A DNA stretch of 64,000 nucleotides from Halomonas icarae (GTDB taxonomy: Bacteria; Pseudomonadota; Gammaproteobacteria; Pseudomonadales; Halomonadaceae), in contig NZ_WUTS01000001.1 in the NCBI RefSeq assembly GCF_009901955.1, positions 2,621,745 through 2,685,744 of the forward strand, in the 5' to 3' direction. Of this stretch, positions 50,465 to 59,891 are shown one piece after another. The position numbers were made by a program, and so were the translations under genes. The notes under the pieces are model-generated. The model did no database searches. It was not told the origin of the DNA and worked only from the letters and a program-made list of their open reading frames with translations. Position 1 is the first letter of the stretch, and the number at the start of each line of letters is the position of its first letter.

Positions 50465-52378
50465 CTAGCGCCTCCGTCGCTGAGAGGCGGGCGGCAGGGG
50501 ATAGCGGAACTTGAGGAACTTCTGGGCGTTGCTCAGCACCTGGAAGGCGTCCTTCAGGGTGTGTCGGTCGCCGTCACTGATGTTTTCCGGTTCGATATTG
50601 TTGTCCGGTTCACGCTCTGCCTGAATATCGATCACCTGATGATGGATTCGCGTCATGGTCAGAAACTCCAGCGCATGGCGCAGCTTCTCGCCTACCCCAT
50701 CCGGCAGCAGCTGGGTGTGGCTGATATCGTCCAGGCGCGCGAAGCTGTTCTGGGCATGAGAACCGCAGGCCAGGGCGTGAACCCGGATCAGGTCGGTCAG
50801 CGGTGCGGTGCCGCGCCGCTTCAGGTTGATGCTGTTGTTGTGCTTGCCATCCTTCTCCATCACGAAGGTGCGGAAGAACCCCAGTGGCGGCGTACGATTG
50901 AGGGCGTTACGAGCCATCGCCGCCAGGAACAGCTTGCTGTGGGGCGCCTGGTGGGCGACCAGATCCTGGAGCTGTTCCACGAAACTGTTCTCGCCATAGA
51001 CCGCGTCCAGGTCGAAGAAGATCGAACTGTGCAGCAGCCGTTCGGGCGTGGGGTCGCGAATCCAGTCCTGGAAGTAGCCTTTCCACACGGATAGCGGCTG
51101 CCGCCAGCGGGGGTTGGTGGCCATGATATCGCCGGTGCAGTAGGCATAGCCGCAGGCGGCGAGACCATCGCTGACCCGCGTGGCCAACGCCATGAAGTAG
51201 CCGTCGTGGCGCGCGGGATCGTAGTCGTCGGACAGCACCAGGGCATTGTCCTGGTCGGTGACCAATGTCTGCTCATTGCGCGCCATGGAGCCCATGGCCA
51301 TGTAGCAGTAGGGGACCGGCGGCGGCCCCAGCTCCTCCTCGGCCAGTTCCAGCAGGCGGCGCGTGAAGCTGCGGGCGATGGTGGAGAGCGCGCTGCCAAT
51401 CATCAGCGAGTCGGCGCCATCCTCGACCATGCGCACGAAGGTGCCTTTAACATCCGGCGCCAGCCGGGCCAGGCCCTCCACCGTGGACTGGCTGTAGATA
51501 TTGCTGACCAGATAGAGGCTGGAGTGGGTCTCGTAGCGAATGATGTCGGAGAGATGCACGATCCCCACCGGGCTGCGACGATGCATCACCGGCAGGTGGT
51601 GAATATTGTTGCGCAGCATGGTGAGCATCGCCTCATGCACCGACTCGCCGGACTGAATCGCCACCAGCTTCTTGTCCGCCACCTCGCCGATCGGCGTGCT
51701 TGGCGGGCGCCCTTCGGCCACCGTCCGGCGAAAATCGCTGTCGGTCAGGATGCCCCTCACCTGCCAGTCGCGCTCTTCGCTGTCACGCAGGACATAGCGG
51801 GAGTTCTCCTCCGGGGTATCGAGCACCAGCACCGCCGAGGCGCCGTAGTCGGTGATCTGGCTGGCTGCCTCCTGCAGCGTGGTGCTGGCCTCGAGCATCA
51901 ATGGATAGCGGCTGAGCAGCTTGCGCACTCGGGTGACCAGCATGTCGTTCTGCTGCTTGTGCTGCTCCACCGCCGTCTCGAGGCGTGGACGCTCCACCTC
52001 GACGAAGTCGGCGAAGTCGTCGTCCTGCTCACAAAGCCGCTGGAAGACGGCATCCGGGATAAAGTAGATCAGGCTATCTTCCAGCGCACGGGCCGGAAAA
52101 CGCACTCGGTAATTGCGCAGCAGGCTGAAGTGCCCAAAGATATCGCCCTCGCCGAGACGGTTATGGAGGCTCCCGTTGCGGCGATAGACCTCCACCGCGC
52201 CGCTGCGCACATAGCCGAGCTCCCTGACCTCCTCATCGAGCACCAGGATATCGCTGCCGGCCTGGAAGTAGGCTACCTCGACCTGGCTGGCGATCTCGTC
52301 GAGCAGCTCGTCCGACAGGGTATCGAAGGGCGGAAACTGCCCCATATGCTGGCGAATCTCCAGCCATTCCACTTCCAT
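50465..52378 (-). CDS. cyclic-nucleotide-binding/CBS/DUF294 nucleotidyltransferase-like signalling protein
   Basis: 637 aa cytoplasmic protein. Domains in order: cyclic-nucleotide-binding fold (about 15-135), CBS pair (about 160-285), putative nucleotidyltransferase DUF294 (about 305-450, with YMAMGSMARNEQTLVTDQDNALVL holding the GS and DxD metal motif) and the substrate-binding DUF294_C helices (about 480-620). Resembles GlnD-like sensors. Forms an operon with the exonuclease. Ligand and target unknown; probably couples nucleotide or energy status to metabolism. Confidence 0.9.
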   Translation of the reverse strand: MEVEWLEIRQHMGQFPPFDTLSDELLDEIASQVEVAYFQAGSDILVLDEEVRELGYVRSGAVEVYRRNGSLHNRLGEGDIFGHFSLLRNYRVRFPARALEDSLIYFIPDAVFQRLCEQDDDFADFVEVERPRLETAVEQHKQQNDMLVTRVRKLLSRYPLMLEASTTLQEAASQITDYGASAVLVLDTPEENSRYVLRDSEERDWQVRGILTDSDFRRTVAEGRPPSTPIGEVADKKLVAIQSGESVHEAMLTMLRNNIHHLPVMHRRSPVGIVHLSDIIRYETHSSLYLVSNIYSQSTVEGLARLAPDVKGTFVRMVEDGADSLMIGSALSTIARSFTRRLLELAEEELGPPPVPYCYMAMGSMARNEQTLVTDQDNALVLSDDYDPARHDGYFMALATRVSDGLAACGYAYCTGDIMATNPRWRQPLSVWKGYFQDWIRDPTPERLLHSSIFFDLDAVYGENSFVEQLQDLVAHQAPHSKLFLAAMARNALNRTPPLGFFRTFVMEKDGKHNNSINLKRRGTAPLTDLIRVHALACGSHAQNSFARLDDISHTQLLPDGVGEKLRHALEFLTMTRIHHQVIDIQAEREPDNNIEPENISDGDRHTLKDAFQVLSNAQKFLKFRYPLPPASQRRRR

Positions 52379-52590
52379 GGGTGCTCTCCCCTCTCAGGCG
52401 GTTTACGGCAAGTCTGTAAGAGTGCCACCCTGGTGTAAAGCAAGCACCCTCAAGGCCTGCGTCCGCTATCAGCAAGATAGCGGCAGAGACGCGTTATCCG
52501 CCACCCTCAGCCGCCGTGGGAGCGGTGATGACACACACCCTGCATCCTGGCGCGCGGTATCGGTGGTGGATGGAGGCCCGCGAGGCAGGC

Positions 52591-54015
52591 TTATGCTGCC
52601 TGGCTTGCCGGCACGATATTCTGGTTCAGCCGGAACAGGTTGGCCGGATCGAAGCGGGCCTTGATCCTGGCCAGCCGGTCGTGGTTCTGCCGATAGTTGT
52701 CGCGCACCCGGGCATGATCGTCGCCGGACATGAAGTTCACATAGCCCCCCGCCTCCGAGTGGGGCTGCAGCGCCTGATAGTAGGCGCGCCCCCAGGCGAT
52801 ATTGCGCTCGCTGTCGGCGGGATCCGGCCAGCTCGGCCCGAGCGCCGTGGCGAAATTGGCATCCCGATAGGCGAAGGCGGTGGCCTCGGGGGCGACACGA
52901 CGACAGGCGCCGTCGAGGGGAAACAGCAGCGTCGCGGTCTGCAGGCAGGGTATCCGGCGGCCATACTCGAGATGCACCGCGATCGCCTCGTCGGTCAACT
53001 GCTTGGTGAAACAGCCCTTCCAATAATGATGGAGCCCGGCGGGCAGCAGGTCGTCGAACAGGGTATTGATCGCCGGGTACGGCATACGCTGCAGCGCCTG
53101 GCCGATCACGGGACCGAGGCCTTCGAGACGCTCGCGTATCGCCTCGTCCTCGCTCGCCGGACCGCTCCAGCAGGTCAGCACCACGATCACCGGCTGGCCC
53201 TGCCACCGCTCGGGCAGAAAGGGCAGCGGCGGGCCCAGGACGATGCCGAGGATCGCGCCCAGGGCCTCCGGCGCCTCGAGGATCCACTCCTGGTAGCGGC
53301 GCAGGATGTCACCCTCGAGGGGAAAGAAGGTCGGCCCGCCGAGGATATCCACCACCGGATGCAGGCGATACTCGAAGGAGGTGACCACGCCGAAATTGCC
53401 GCCGCCCCCGCGCAGCGCCCAGAACAACTCCGGGTGACGGTCTTCGCTGCAGGTCAGCAAGCGGCCCTCGGCGGTGACCACATCCGCCGAGAGCAGGTTG
53501 TCGCAGGCCAGCCCGCAGCGGCGAGCGAGATAGCCCAGGCCGCCTCCCAGGGTCAGACCGGCGATGCCGGTGGTGGAGACGATGCCGCCGGTGGTCGCCA
53601 AACCGAAGGCGGCGGTGGCGTGATTGAGGTCCGCCCAGGTGCAGCCGCCCTCGGCACGAACCCGCTGTGCCTCGGGTTCGACGCGAATGCCGCGCATCCG
53701 GCCGAGATCGAGCACCAGGCCATCGTCGCAGGTGCCGAAACCGGGAACGCTGTGGCCGCCGCCGCGAACGGCGAGCGGTAGTTCATGCTGCCTGGCGAAG
53801 GCGACGCCTGCCATCACGTCCGCCACATCGGCGGCTCGGACGATCAGCGCCGGGTGTCGGTCGTGCACCGCGTTGTAGACCCTGCGCGCCTCCTCATAGC
53901 GTGCATCCTGCGGCCGAATCAGTTCACCATGCAGGCGCTCGGCAAAGGCTTGAACCCTTTCCGCGCCCAAGGCGGCAGCGCTGTCAGCGGCCTGACGCAT
54001 ACTTGATGTTGTCAT
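52591..54015 (-). CDS. FAD-linked (BBE/PCMH-type) oxidoreductase
   Basis: 474 aa berberine-bridge-type flavoprotein. The FAD domain shows RGGGHSVPGFGTCDDG, whose His is the 8-alpha-histidyl flavin attachment site, and GIVSTTGIAGLTLGGGLGYLARRCGLACDNL; the second (Cys) attachment position is Val/Ser here, so the flavin is probably attached by one bond. The BBE C-terminus YVNFMSGDD...RFDPANLFRLNQNI is present. Oxidises sugars, alcohols or similar with oxygen. Divergent from a SARP-like regulator that probably controls it. ATG 54015 is preceded by AGAGG. Confidence 0.9.
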   Translation of the reverse strand: MTTSSMRQAADSAAALGAERVQAFAERLHGELIRPQDARYEEARRVYNAVHDRHPALIVRAADVADVMAGVAFARQHELPLAVRGGGHSVPGFGTCDDGLVLDLGRMRGIRVEPEAQRVRAEGGCTWADLNHATAAFGLATTGGIVSTTGIAGLTLGGGLGYLARRCGLACDNLLSADVVTAEGRLLTCSEDRHPELFWALRGGGGNFGVVTSFEYRLHPVVDILGGPTFFPLEGDILRRYQEWILEAPEALGAILGIVLGPPLPFLPERWQGQPVIVVLTCWSGPASEDEAIRERLEGLGPVIGQALQRMPYPAINTLFDDLLPAGLHHYWKGCFTKQLTDEAIAVHLEYGRRIPCLQTATLLFPLDGACRRVAPEATAFAYRDANFATALGPSWPDPADSERNIAWGRAYYQALQPHSEAGGYVNFMSGDDHARVRDNYRQNHDRLARIKARFDPANLFRLNQNIVPASQAA

Positions 54016-54164
54016 GACGCACCTCTGCTTGATGGCTTGTGGTTGTTCGGGTGACATTCACAAGCTATCAGGCAGGCGTCCCTGGGCCGTGACACGGGCG
54101 TGACAATCAGCATCTGGTCCTGCAGGTCAGCGGCACCTAGGCTGATGTTCAGGGGGTAGCCGTC

Positions 54165-56216
54165 ATGCCATTGCTGCAGATCTCATTGCTCGGGGAGTTC
54201 GCCTGTTATGGCGCCGACGGGCAGCGGCTCGGATTTCCGACACGCAAGGTCGTGGCGCTGCTCGCCTATCTGGCGGCGAGCGCCGGTCGGCGCCACTCCC
54301 GCAGCAAGCTGGCGGGCCTGTTGTGGGAAGACATGCCCGAGTCCCGGGCACGCATCAATCTGCGCAAGGCGCTGTCGCGGCTACAGCATGCCTTGCCCCT
54401 GGAAGCGCGGGGCTGTTTGATGATCGGCTCCCAGGATATCGGCCTGAAAGCCAGCGCGATCATGGTGGATATGGAAGCCTTCGAGCGCTGGCAGGCGGAT
54501 GGCACCCCGGAGACGCTGGAACGGGCGCTGGCCCTGTATCGCGGCCCTTTCCTGGAGGGACTGGCCGAGTGCGGCGAAGCCTTCGAGGAGTGGCTGGTCA
54601 ATCAGCACCTGCGCCTGGACGAAGCGCTCCAGCAGGTGATGCATCGGCTGCTCGAGCATTATGTGGCCACCGGCGCCATCGATGCGGGTATCCAGCTCGC
54701 CCTGCGCCTGCTGGAAAGCGATCCGCTGGACGAGGGCGTGCAGCGCACCCTGATCCGCTTCTATCTCTACCAGGACCGCATCGGCGCGGCGCTCGACCAG
54801 TACCGGCGCTGTCGTCAGCGTCTCGCCGACGAGCTCGGCGTCCCCCCGGCTCCTGAAACCGAGCAGTTGAAAGCCGAGCTGATCGCCCTGCTCCCCAGAG
54901 GCGCCGATGAGAGGAAGCCCATGCCCCGGGAGCAGGACGATCTACCGGAGCGCGCCAAGATTATCGACGCCGCCGCCGCGACCCGCGCCCGACATCGCGC
55001 CAGGGCTACCGGTTGCCCTGGCCTGGCGGTACTGGCGTTTCTTCCCGACGAAGATGTCGGTCTTGATCGTCACCTTGGTGACGGTCTGGCGGAAGACATC
55101 GCCACCGAACTCGGCCGTTTTCGCGAACTCGAGGTGATCGGCCCTACCAGCGCCTTGGTATACCGGGATACACCAGCCACGCCGGCGCAGATCGGCAGCG
55201 AACTCGGGGTGGACTATCTGCTCGAGGGCCATGTCCGACGCCGGGGCGAGGGACTGCGGCTTACCGCTCGTCTGCTGGAGGCGGCCAGCGCTCGCCAGGT
55301 ATGGGCCGAGCGCTACGACTGCCGTGCCGACGAGCTATTCGCCGTGCAGGACGATATGGTCAGTCATATCGTCGGCAATCTGGCCGGATGGATCGAGGAC
55401 GATCGCCTGGTGGCGACGCGCCGCAAGCCGCCCCGGGACTGGCAGGCCTATGATCTCTGGCTGCGCGGCTGGAGCGCCCTGCGACGTCCCGACCTGGCGG
55501 CCATTCAGGAAGCCAGGCGCTACTTTCACCAGGCGCTGACCAAGGACCCCGGCTTCGCCCGCGCCTATGTCGGTCTCGCCCTCGCTCATCTCAACGAATG
55601 GGCGTGCTTTTCCTGGAACCACTGGGCCTTTCTCCGCCAGGAAGCCCTGGACCTCGCCCGCCGGGCCGTCGCCCTGGATGAGCACGACCATCGCGCCCAC
55701 TGCATGCTGGGGCTGGCCGAGCTGTACAGCCAACGCTATGACGCCGCCAATCGCGAACTTTCGCTGGCGCTGACGCTCAATCCCAACGATGCCAATGTGC
55801 TCGCCCATGCCTCCTTCGCCCTGGCCCTGATCGGCGAGCCCGCCCGTGGCGTGGACGCGGCCCGCAAGGCGCTGCGCCTGGCGCCCTATCGCCCGGAATG
55901 GCATGCCGGCATGACCGGCATCGCCTTCTTCAGCGCGCGTCACTATCAGGACGCCATCGACATCCTGGCCTCCGCTCCCCAGGCCTTCTGCAACACGCCG
56001 GCCGTTATCGCCGCCGCCCATGCCCATCTCGGCCAGCCGGAACGGGGTGCTAGCCATCGCGACACCGTCTATCGTCATTACCGCTATCAACTGGCCCGGG
56101 GCAGCTTTCCCGAGCACCTGAGCTGTCTCGACTGGCTGCTCGCCCTGGACCCCTATCGCCAGGAGATCGATAGGGTGCACTATCTCGACGGATTGCGCCG
56201 GGCGGGGTTTGCGTAG
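54165..56216 (+). CDS. SARP/BTAD-type transcriptional activator with TolB-like and TPR regions
   Basis: 683 aa. N-terminal OmpR-like winged helix (about 1-90; RKVVALLAYLAASAGRRHSRSKLAGLLWED), bacterial transcriptional activation domain (about 98-240; ALALYRGPFLEGL...EWL and YRRCRQRLADELGVPPAPET), a TolB-N/adenylate-cyclase-associated type domain (about 285-405; LGDGLAEDIATELGRFRELEVIGPTSALVYRD...LEGHVRRRGEGLRLTARLLEA) and TPR repeats (about 430-600). Such proteins regulate genes next to them. Divergent from the FAD oxidoreductase across about 150 bases. Confidence 0.88.
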   Translation: MPLLQISLLGEFACYGADGQRLGFPTRKVVALLAYLAASAGRRHSRSKLAGLLWEDMPESRARINLRKALSRLQHALPLEARGCLMIGSQDIGLKASAIMVDMEAFERWQADGTPETLERALALYRGPFLEGLAECGEAFEEWLVNQHLRLDEALQQVMHRLLEHYVATGAIDAGIQLALRLLESDPLDEGVQRTLIRFYLYQDRIGAALDQYRRCRQRLADELGVPPAPETEQLKAELIALLPRGADERKPMPREQDDLPERAKIIDAAAATRARHRARATGCPGLAVLAFLPDEDVGLDRHLGDGLAEDIATELGRFRELEVIGPTSALVYRDTPATPAQIGSELGVDYLLEGHVRRRGEGLRLTARLLEAASARQVWAERYDCRADELFAVQDDMVSHIVGNLAGWIEDDRLVATRRKPPRDWQAYDLWLRGWSALRRPDLAAIQEARRYFHQALTKDPGFARAYVGLALAHLNEWACFSWNHWAFLRQEALDLARRAVALDEHDHRAHCMLGLAELYSQRYDAANRELSLALTLNPNDANVLAHASFALALIGEPARGVDAARKALRLAPYRPEWHAGMTGIAFFSARHYQDAIDILASAPQAFCNTPAVIAAAHAHLGQPERGASHRDTVYRHYRYQLARGSFPEHLSCLDWLLALDPYRQEIDRVHYLDGLRRAGFA

Positions 56217-56250
56217 CCAATCAGCTTCTTCGATTCACGATGAGGTCGCC

Positions 56251-56856
56251 ATGCCATCACACCGTCTACCCCTCTGGCTCAAGCTGGCCTTCACCCTGTG
56301 GATCGCCATCTGGGCGCCGAGCTATTTCGCCAAGGTGGGCTGGCAGAATTTCCTGTGGCTGTGCGATCTGGCCAGCCTGCTGATTCTCGTCGCGCTGTGG
56401 ACCGAGAGTCGCCTGTTGATGTCCGCCCAGTGGCTCGCGGTGCTGGTGGTGGGCATCCTGTGGAGCCTGGATGTGGGCGGGGCCTTGCTGTTCGGCGTTC
56501 ACCCCATCGGCGGCACCGAATACATGTTCAACGCTCAGGTGGCGCTCTCCTTTCGCCTGCTTTCGCTCTTCCATGTGGTGCTGCCGGTGGTGACCAGCTA
56601 TGCGCTGATCAGGCTGGGCTATGATCGGCGCAGCCTCTGGCTGCAGACGGCCCTGACCTGGCTGGTACTGCCCTTGACCCTGTTGCTCACCGATCCGGCG
56701 CGCAATATCAATTGGGTACATGGTCTTTTCGGCCAGCCCCAGGCCCTGCTCGACCCGCTCGTCTATCTGCTGGGCCTGATGATCGGCTGGCCGATCGTGC
56801 TGTACCTGCCCTCACACTTGCTGGCCATCGCGCTGCAGCGCCGGCAGGCAGGATGA
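56251..56856 (+). CDS. membrane protein of unknown function
   Basis: 201 aa with five to six helices, rich in Trp and Leu (LKLAFTLWIAIWAPSYFAKVGWQNFLWLCDLASLLILVALW). FGVHPIGGTEYMFN and DPARNINWVHGLFGQPQ are conserved-looking polar loops. I do not recognise the family by name. It starts 34 bases after the SARP-like gene and may be co-transcribed with it. ATG 56251 has GAGG upstream. Confidence 0.7.
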   Translation: MPSHRLPLWLKLAFTLWIAIWAPSYFAKVGWQNFLWLCDLASLLILVALWTESRLLMSAQWLAVLVVGILWSLDVGGALLFGVHPIGGTEYMFNAQVALSFRLLSLFHVVLPVVTSYALIRLGYDRRSLWLQTALTWLVLPLTLLLTDPARNINWVHGLFGQPQALLDPLVYLLGLMIGWPIVLYLPSHLLAIALQRRQAG

Positions 56857-56944
56857 CGTCGCCTCATACAAGAAGCTTGTCGCATATCGTCGGCCTCGAC
56901 AACGGCCCTTTCGAGCGCGGCCAGGAGGACGCCTTGTCCGGCCA

Positions 56945-56966
56945 GGTGCGCCATGCCTGGCGCACC
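56945..56966. terminator. hairpin (9-bp stem) downstream of membrane protein gene
   Basis: GGTGCGCCA / TGGCGCACC with a TGCC loop, between convergent genes. Probable contribution to termination on the plus strand. Confidence 0.5.
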
Positions 56967-56972
56967 ATGAAA

Positions 56973-56996
56973 ACGGCCACCCCGGAGGGTGGCCGT
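56973..56996 (-). terminator. terminator of the DUF4168 gene
   Basis: ACGGCCACCC / GGGTGGCCGT, 10-bp stem with a CGGA loop; on the minus strand it is followed by TTTTC. It lies 38 bases after the DUF4168 stop. Confidence 0.75.
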
Positions 56997-57033
56997 CAAT
57001 GCCGATGGGAGCCGGCAGGGAGTCGGGCAAGCC

Positions 57034-57420
57034 TTACGACTGCGCCATCTCCTGGACACGCTTCATCAGCTCGGGGTCCTGCTGGATGGCCTGGCCGATG
57101 GCGTTGAAGGTGTCGACCTCGAGGCCGCTCTCCTCGACCACGCTGACCATCTCCTCGTTGGCCTCGACACGCACCTGCTGCTGCGCCTCTTCACCCTCGG
57201 CGGCCTGCAGGCGCTCGGTGTACTCCTGAGACAGCACGGCGATCTCCTGCGAGGCATCGGCGAACTGCTGGAGCTGGGTATCGGAGAAGTCCTGGGCCTG
57301 AACCGAGGCCTCGGCCGATACTGAGGCATTGGCTGCGGTGTCCTCCTGGGCATGCGCCGTGACCGACATCAGGCCGGCACTGAGCAGGGCGGCGGAGAAC
57401 AGGGCAGTCATGCGTTTCAT
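57034..57420 (-). CDS. DUF4168 family secreted protein
   Basis: 128 aa protein with a signal peptide (MKRMTALFSAALLSAGLMSVTAHAQ) and an acidic helical mature part: DFSDTQLQQFADASQEIAVLSQEYTERLQAAEGEEAQQQVRVEANEEMVSVVEESGLEVDTFNAI matches the DUF4168 pattern. Periplasmic, function unknown, stress-linked in some reports. Single gene with its own terminator. Preceded by a good AGGTATC-like site. Confidence 0.85.
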   Translation of the reverse strand: MKRMTALFSAALLSAGLMSVTAHAQEDTAANASVSAEASVQAQDFSDTQLQQFADASQEIAVLSQEYTERLQAAEGEEAQQQVRVEANEEMVSVVEESGLEVDTFNAIGQAIQQDPELMKRVQEMAQS

Positions 57421-57552
57421 AGATACCTCCAGGGGTACGTCAAAATGTGTGTGCCCCCCTGTGACGCCCCCGTGTCCGGAGGAGTTCAGATCGTTTTGTG
57501 TGGGAATGTAACAAGGACGCCCGCAGGCGCCCTGCTCGTGAACATCTCCTCT

Positions 57553-59751
57553 TCAGCCGTATGCCAGATTGGGCAGCCAGGTGACCAGCGCCGGAAACAG
57601 GATCACCAGCAGCAGGCCCAGCGCCTGCAGTGCCAGGAACGGGAAGGAGGAGCGGAAGATCTGCGCCATGGTGATATGTGGCGGGCAGACCCCCTTGATA
57701 TAGAAGAGGGCATAGCCGAAGGGCGGGCTGAGAAAGGACATCTGCATATTGACCAGATAGATGACGCCGAACCATAGCGAGACATCGGCGGGATCCACGC
57801 CCGGTAGCCCGAACACCCCGTCGAAGGTGAGCCCCTTGATCAGGGGCACGAAGATCGGCACCGCCAGCAGCAGGATGCCCACCCAGTCGAGGAACATCCC
57901 CAGCGCGACCAGCAGCACCATCATCAGCGCCAGCACCGCATAGGGACCGAGGCCGGCACCGGAGATCAGCTCCTGCACGAAGGTCTGGCCCCCCTGCAGG
58001 ATATAGAAACCGACGAAGATGCTGGCACCGAAGATGATCCACATCACCATGGCCGACGCCACCAGCGTGGTCATGCAGGCGGCATGCAGGTTGGGCCATG
58101 TCAGCCGCTTGTGCATCGCGGCCACCACCAGGGCGCCGAAGGTACCGATGCCCGCCGCCTCCACCGGCGTCGCGATGCCGGTGAAGATGATGCCCAGCAC
58201 CAGCACCACCAGCACGATGGGCGCCAACATATTGCGCAGCAGGCGCAGCTTCTCGCCCATGTCGACCCGGTCCTCGACCGGCATCGGCGGCGCCATGCTG
58301 ACGTTCAGGGTGCCGCGCATCCAGCAGTAGAACCCATACATGAAGGCCAGCAGCAGGCCGGGGAGAAGCGAGCCGAGGTAGAGCTCCCCCACCGACTGCT
58401 GGGCGATGACGCCATAGATGATGGCCAGGATCGAGGGAGGAATCAGGATGCCCAGGGTGCCGCCGGCCATGATCGAGCCGATGGCGATCTCGGGGTCGTA
58501 GTTGCGCTTGAGCATCGCCGGAAGGGCGATCAGCCCCATGGTCACCACCGCCGCGCCGATCACGCCGACCATGGCGGCCAGCAGCGTCGAGGCGATGACC
58601 GTGGCGATGGCCAGGCCCGCCTTGAGCCCGCCCATCCACTTGTAGACGACATCGAACAGCTCCTCGATGATGCCCGCCTTCTCCAGCACCGAGGCCATGA
58701 AGATGAACAGCGGAATGGCGGAGAGCTGATAGTTGGTCATCATCGGGAAAATGCGCGAGGGCATCAGGTTGAGCATGGCCTGGTCGCCGACCAGATAGAG
58801 GAAGGCCACCCCCAGGCCGCCGGTGACAAAGGCCAGCGGCAGGCCCGCCACCAACACCACCATCAGGGTGCCGAACATCAGCAGGGTCAAACCACCGATG
58901 CCCAGCCGACTCAGGCTGTTCTCGAGACTTCCGGCCAGGCTCTCGTAGTCGGTGACGGCGATATTGACCATCTCGAACAGGACCCAGGCGGCCAGCAGCA
59001 CGCCAAGCACCACCAGCAGCTGGGCGAAGCCGCGCCCCTGGCGCTCCCGTGCGCGATGATACCGAAACGCCTGGACGTCACGGATCAGCTGAGCGATGCC
59101 CTGCAGCAGCAGCAGCAGCGCCCCGAAGAAGAGCATGAACTTCACCGGGTAGTACTGCACCGCCCACTCGGTAAAGGAGACCTCGTTGGCATAGCTCGCG
59201 CCGAAGAAGAGGCGGTCGCTCACCGACTGTGAGAAGAACTTCCAGCCGGTGACCAGCAGGGCCACGGTAAAGATAAAGAAGAACACCGAGGTCAGCAGGT
59301 CCAGGGACGCCTTGGTCAACGGCCGCGCGCGCTGGTAGAGGATATCCACGCGCACATGGCCCCCCTCGCGCAGGGCGAAGGCGCCGGCCATCAGGTACTG
59401 CATGCCGAACATCAGGGTCATCGACTCGTGGGCCCAGTTGGTCGGCGAGTTGAAGGCATAGCGCATCAGCACTTCATAGGCGAACACGAAGGGCGCGATC
59501 AGCGACCAGTAGGCCACGTAGCGCCCGAAGAAGCCGGACACGCGATCGATGGCGAGGGTAAGGAGGTTGCCGGGAGGCTGATAGCCGACTGCCACCTCCT
59601 CGCCGGCCGGCACCTCGGCGACCTCGCCACCATCGATGCGGCCACCGCGGCGGAAGCTGCGATCGACGAAGAACATGACCACCAGCGGCAGGAAGATCAG
59701 CACCGACCAGTACAGCCAGTGGGGCAGGATAAAGTTGATCTCTAGATTCAT
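57553..59751 (-). CDS. TRAP transporter fused permease (DctQ-DctM)
   Basis: 732 aa. The N-terminal 250 residues are a DctQ domain with four helices (VLMRYAFNSPTNWAHESMTLMFGMQYLMAGAFAL), joined to a 12-helix DctM domain (about 275-732; GGLTLLMFGTLMVVLVAGLPLAFVTGG, SAIPLFIFMASVLEKAGI, AGGTLGILIPPSILAIIYGVI, LSPPFGYALFYIKGV). Fusion of the small and large subunits is a known TRAP variant. Follows its binding-protein gene (140-base gap). Substrate unknown; relatives with Tat-type binding proteins carry keto acids or lactate/mannitol-like acids. Confidence 0.93.
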   Translation of the reverse strand: MNLEINFILPHWLYWSVLIFLPLVVMFFVDRSFRRGGRIDGGEVAEVPAGEEVAVGYQPPGNLLTLAIDRVSGFFGRYVAYWSLIAPFVFAYEVLMRYAFNSPTNWAHESMTLMFGMQYLMAGAFALREGGHVRVDILYQRARPLTKASLDLLTSVFFFIFTVALLVTGWKFFSQSVSDRLFFGASYANEVSFTEWAVQYYPVKFMLFFGALLLLLQGIAQLIRDVQAFRYHRARERQGRGFAQLLVVLGVLLAAWVLFEMVNIAVTDYESLAGSLENSLSRLGIGGLTLLMFGTLMVVLVAGLPLAFVTGGLGVAFLYLVGDQAMLNLMPSRIFPMMTNYQLSAIPLFIFMASVLEKAGIIEELFDVVYKWMGGLKAGLAIATVIASTLLAAMVGVIGAAVVTMGLIALPAMLKRNYDPEIAIGSIMAGGTLGILIPPSILAIIYGVIAQQSVGELYLGSLLPGLLLAFMYGFYCWMRGTLNVSMAPPMPVEDRVDMGEKLRLLRNMLAPIVLVVLVLGIIFTGIATPVEAAGIGTFGALVVAAMHKRLTWPNLHAACMTTLVASAMVMWIIFGASIFVGFYILQGGQTFVQELISGAGLGPYAVLALMMVLLVALGMFLDWVGILLLAVPIFVPLIKGLTFDGVFGLPGVDPADVSLWFGVIYLVNMQMSFLSPPFGYALFYIKGVCPPHITMAQIFRSSFPFLALQALGLLLVILFPALVTWLPNLAYG

Positions 59752-59891
59752 TGAGACTCCTCCGCGATGCCATCACCTCCCGGCGAGAGCGACGGATCAT
59801 GGACCCGGCAGATGCGGGGTTGAGCGTTATGCCCGGGGCCAGGGTGCTGCGACTCCTGAGACGCAGCACCCAGCCTGTTCGAGCCGGCGGG

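Noticed and set aside
58084-59232. Plus-strand frame of 382 codons rich in His, Gln and Arg
   Set aside because: Antisense to the fused TRAP permease; His/Gln-rich composition is typical of shadow frames in this GC-rich genome.
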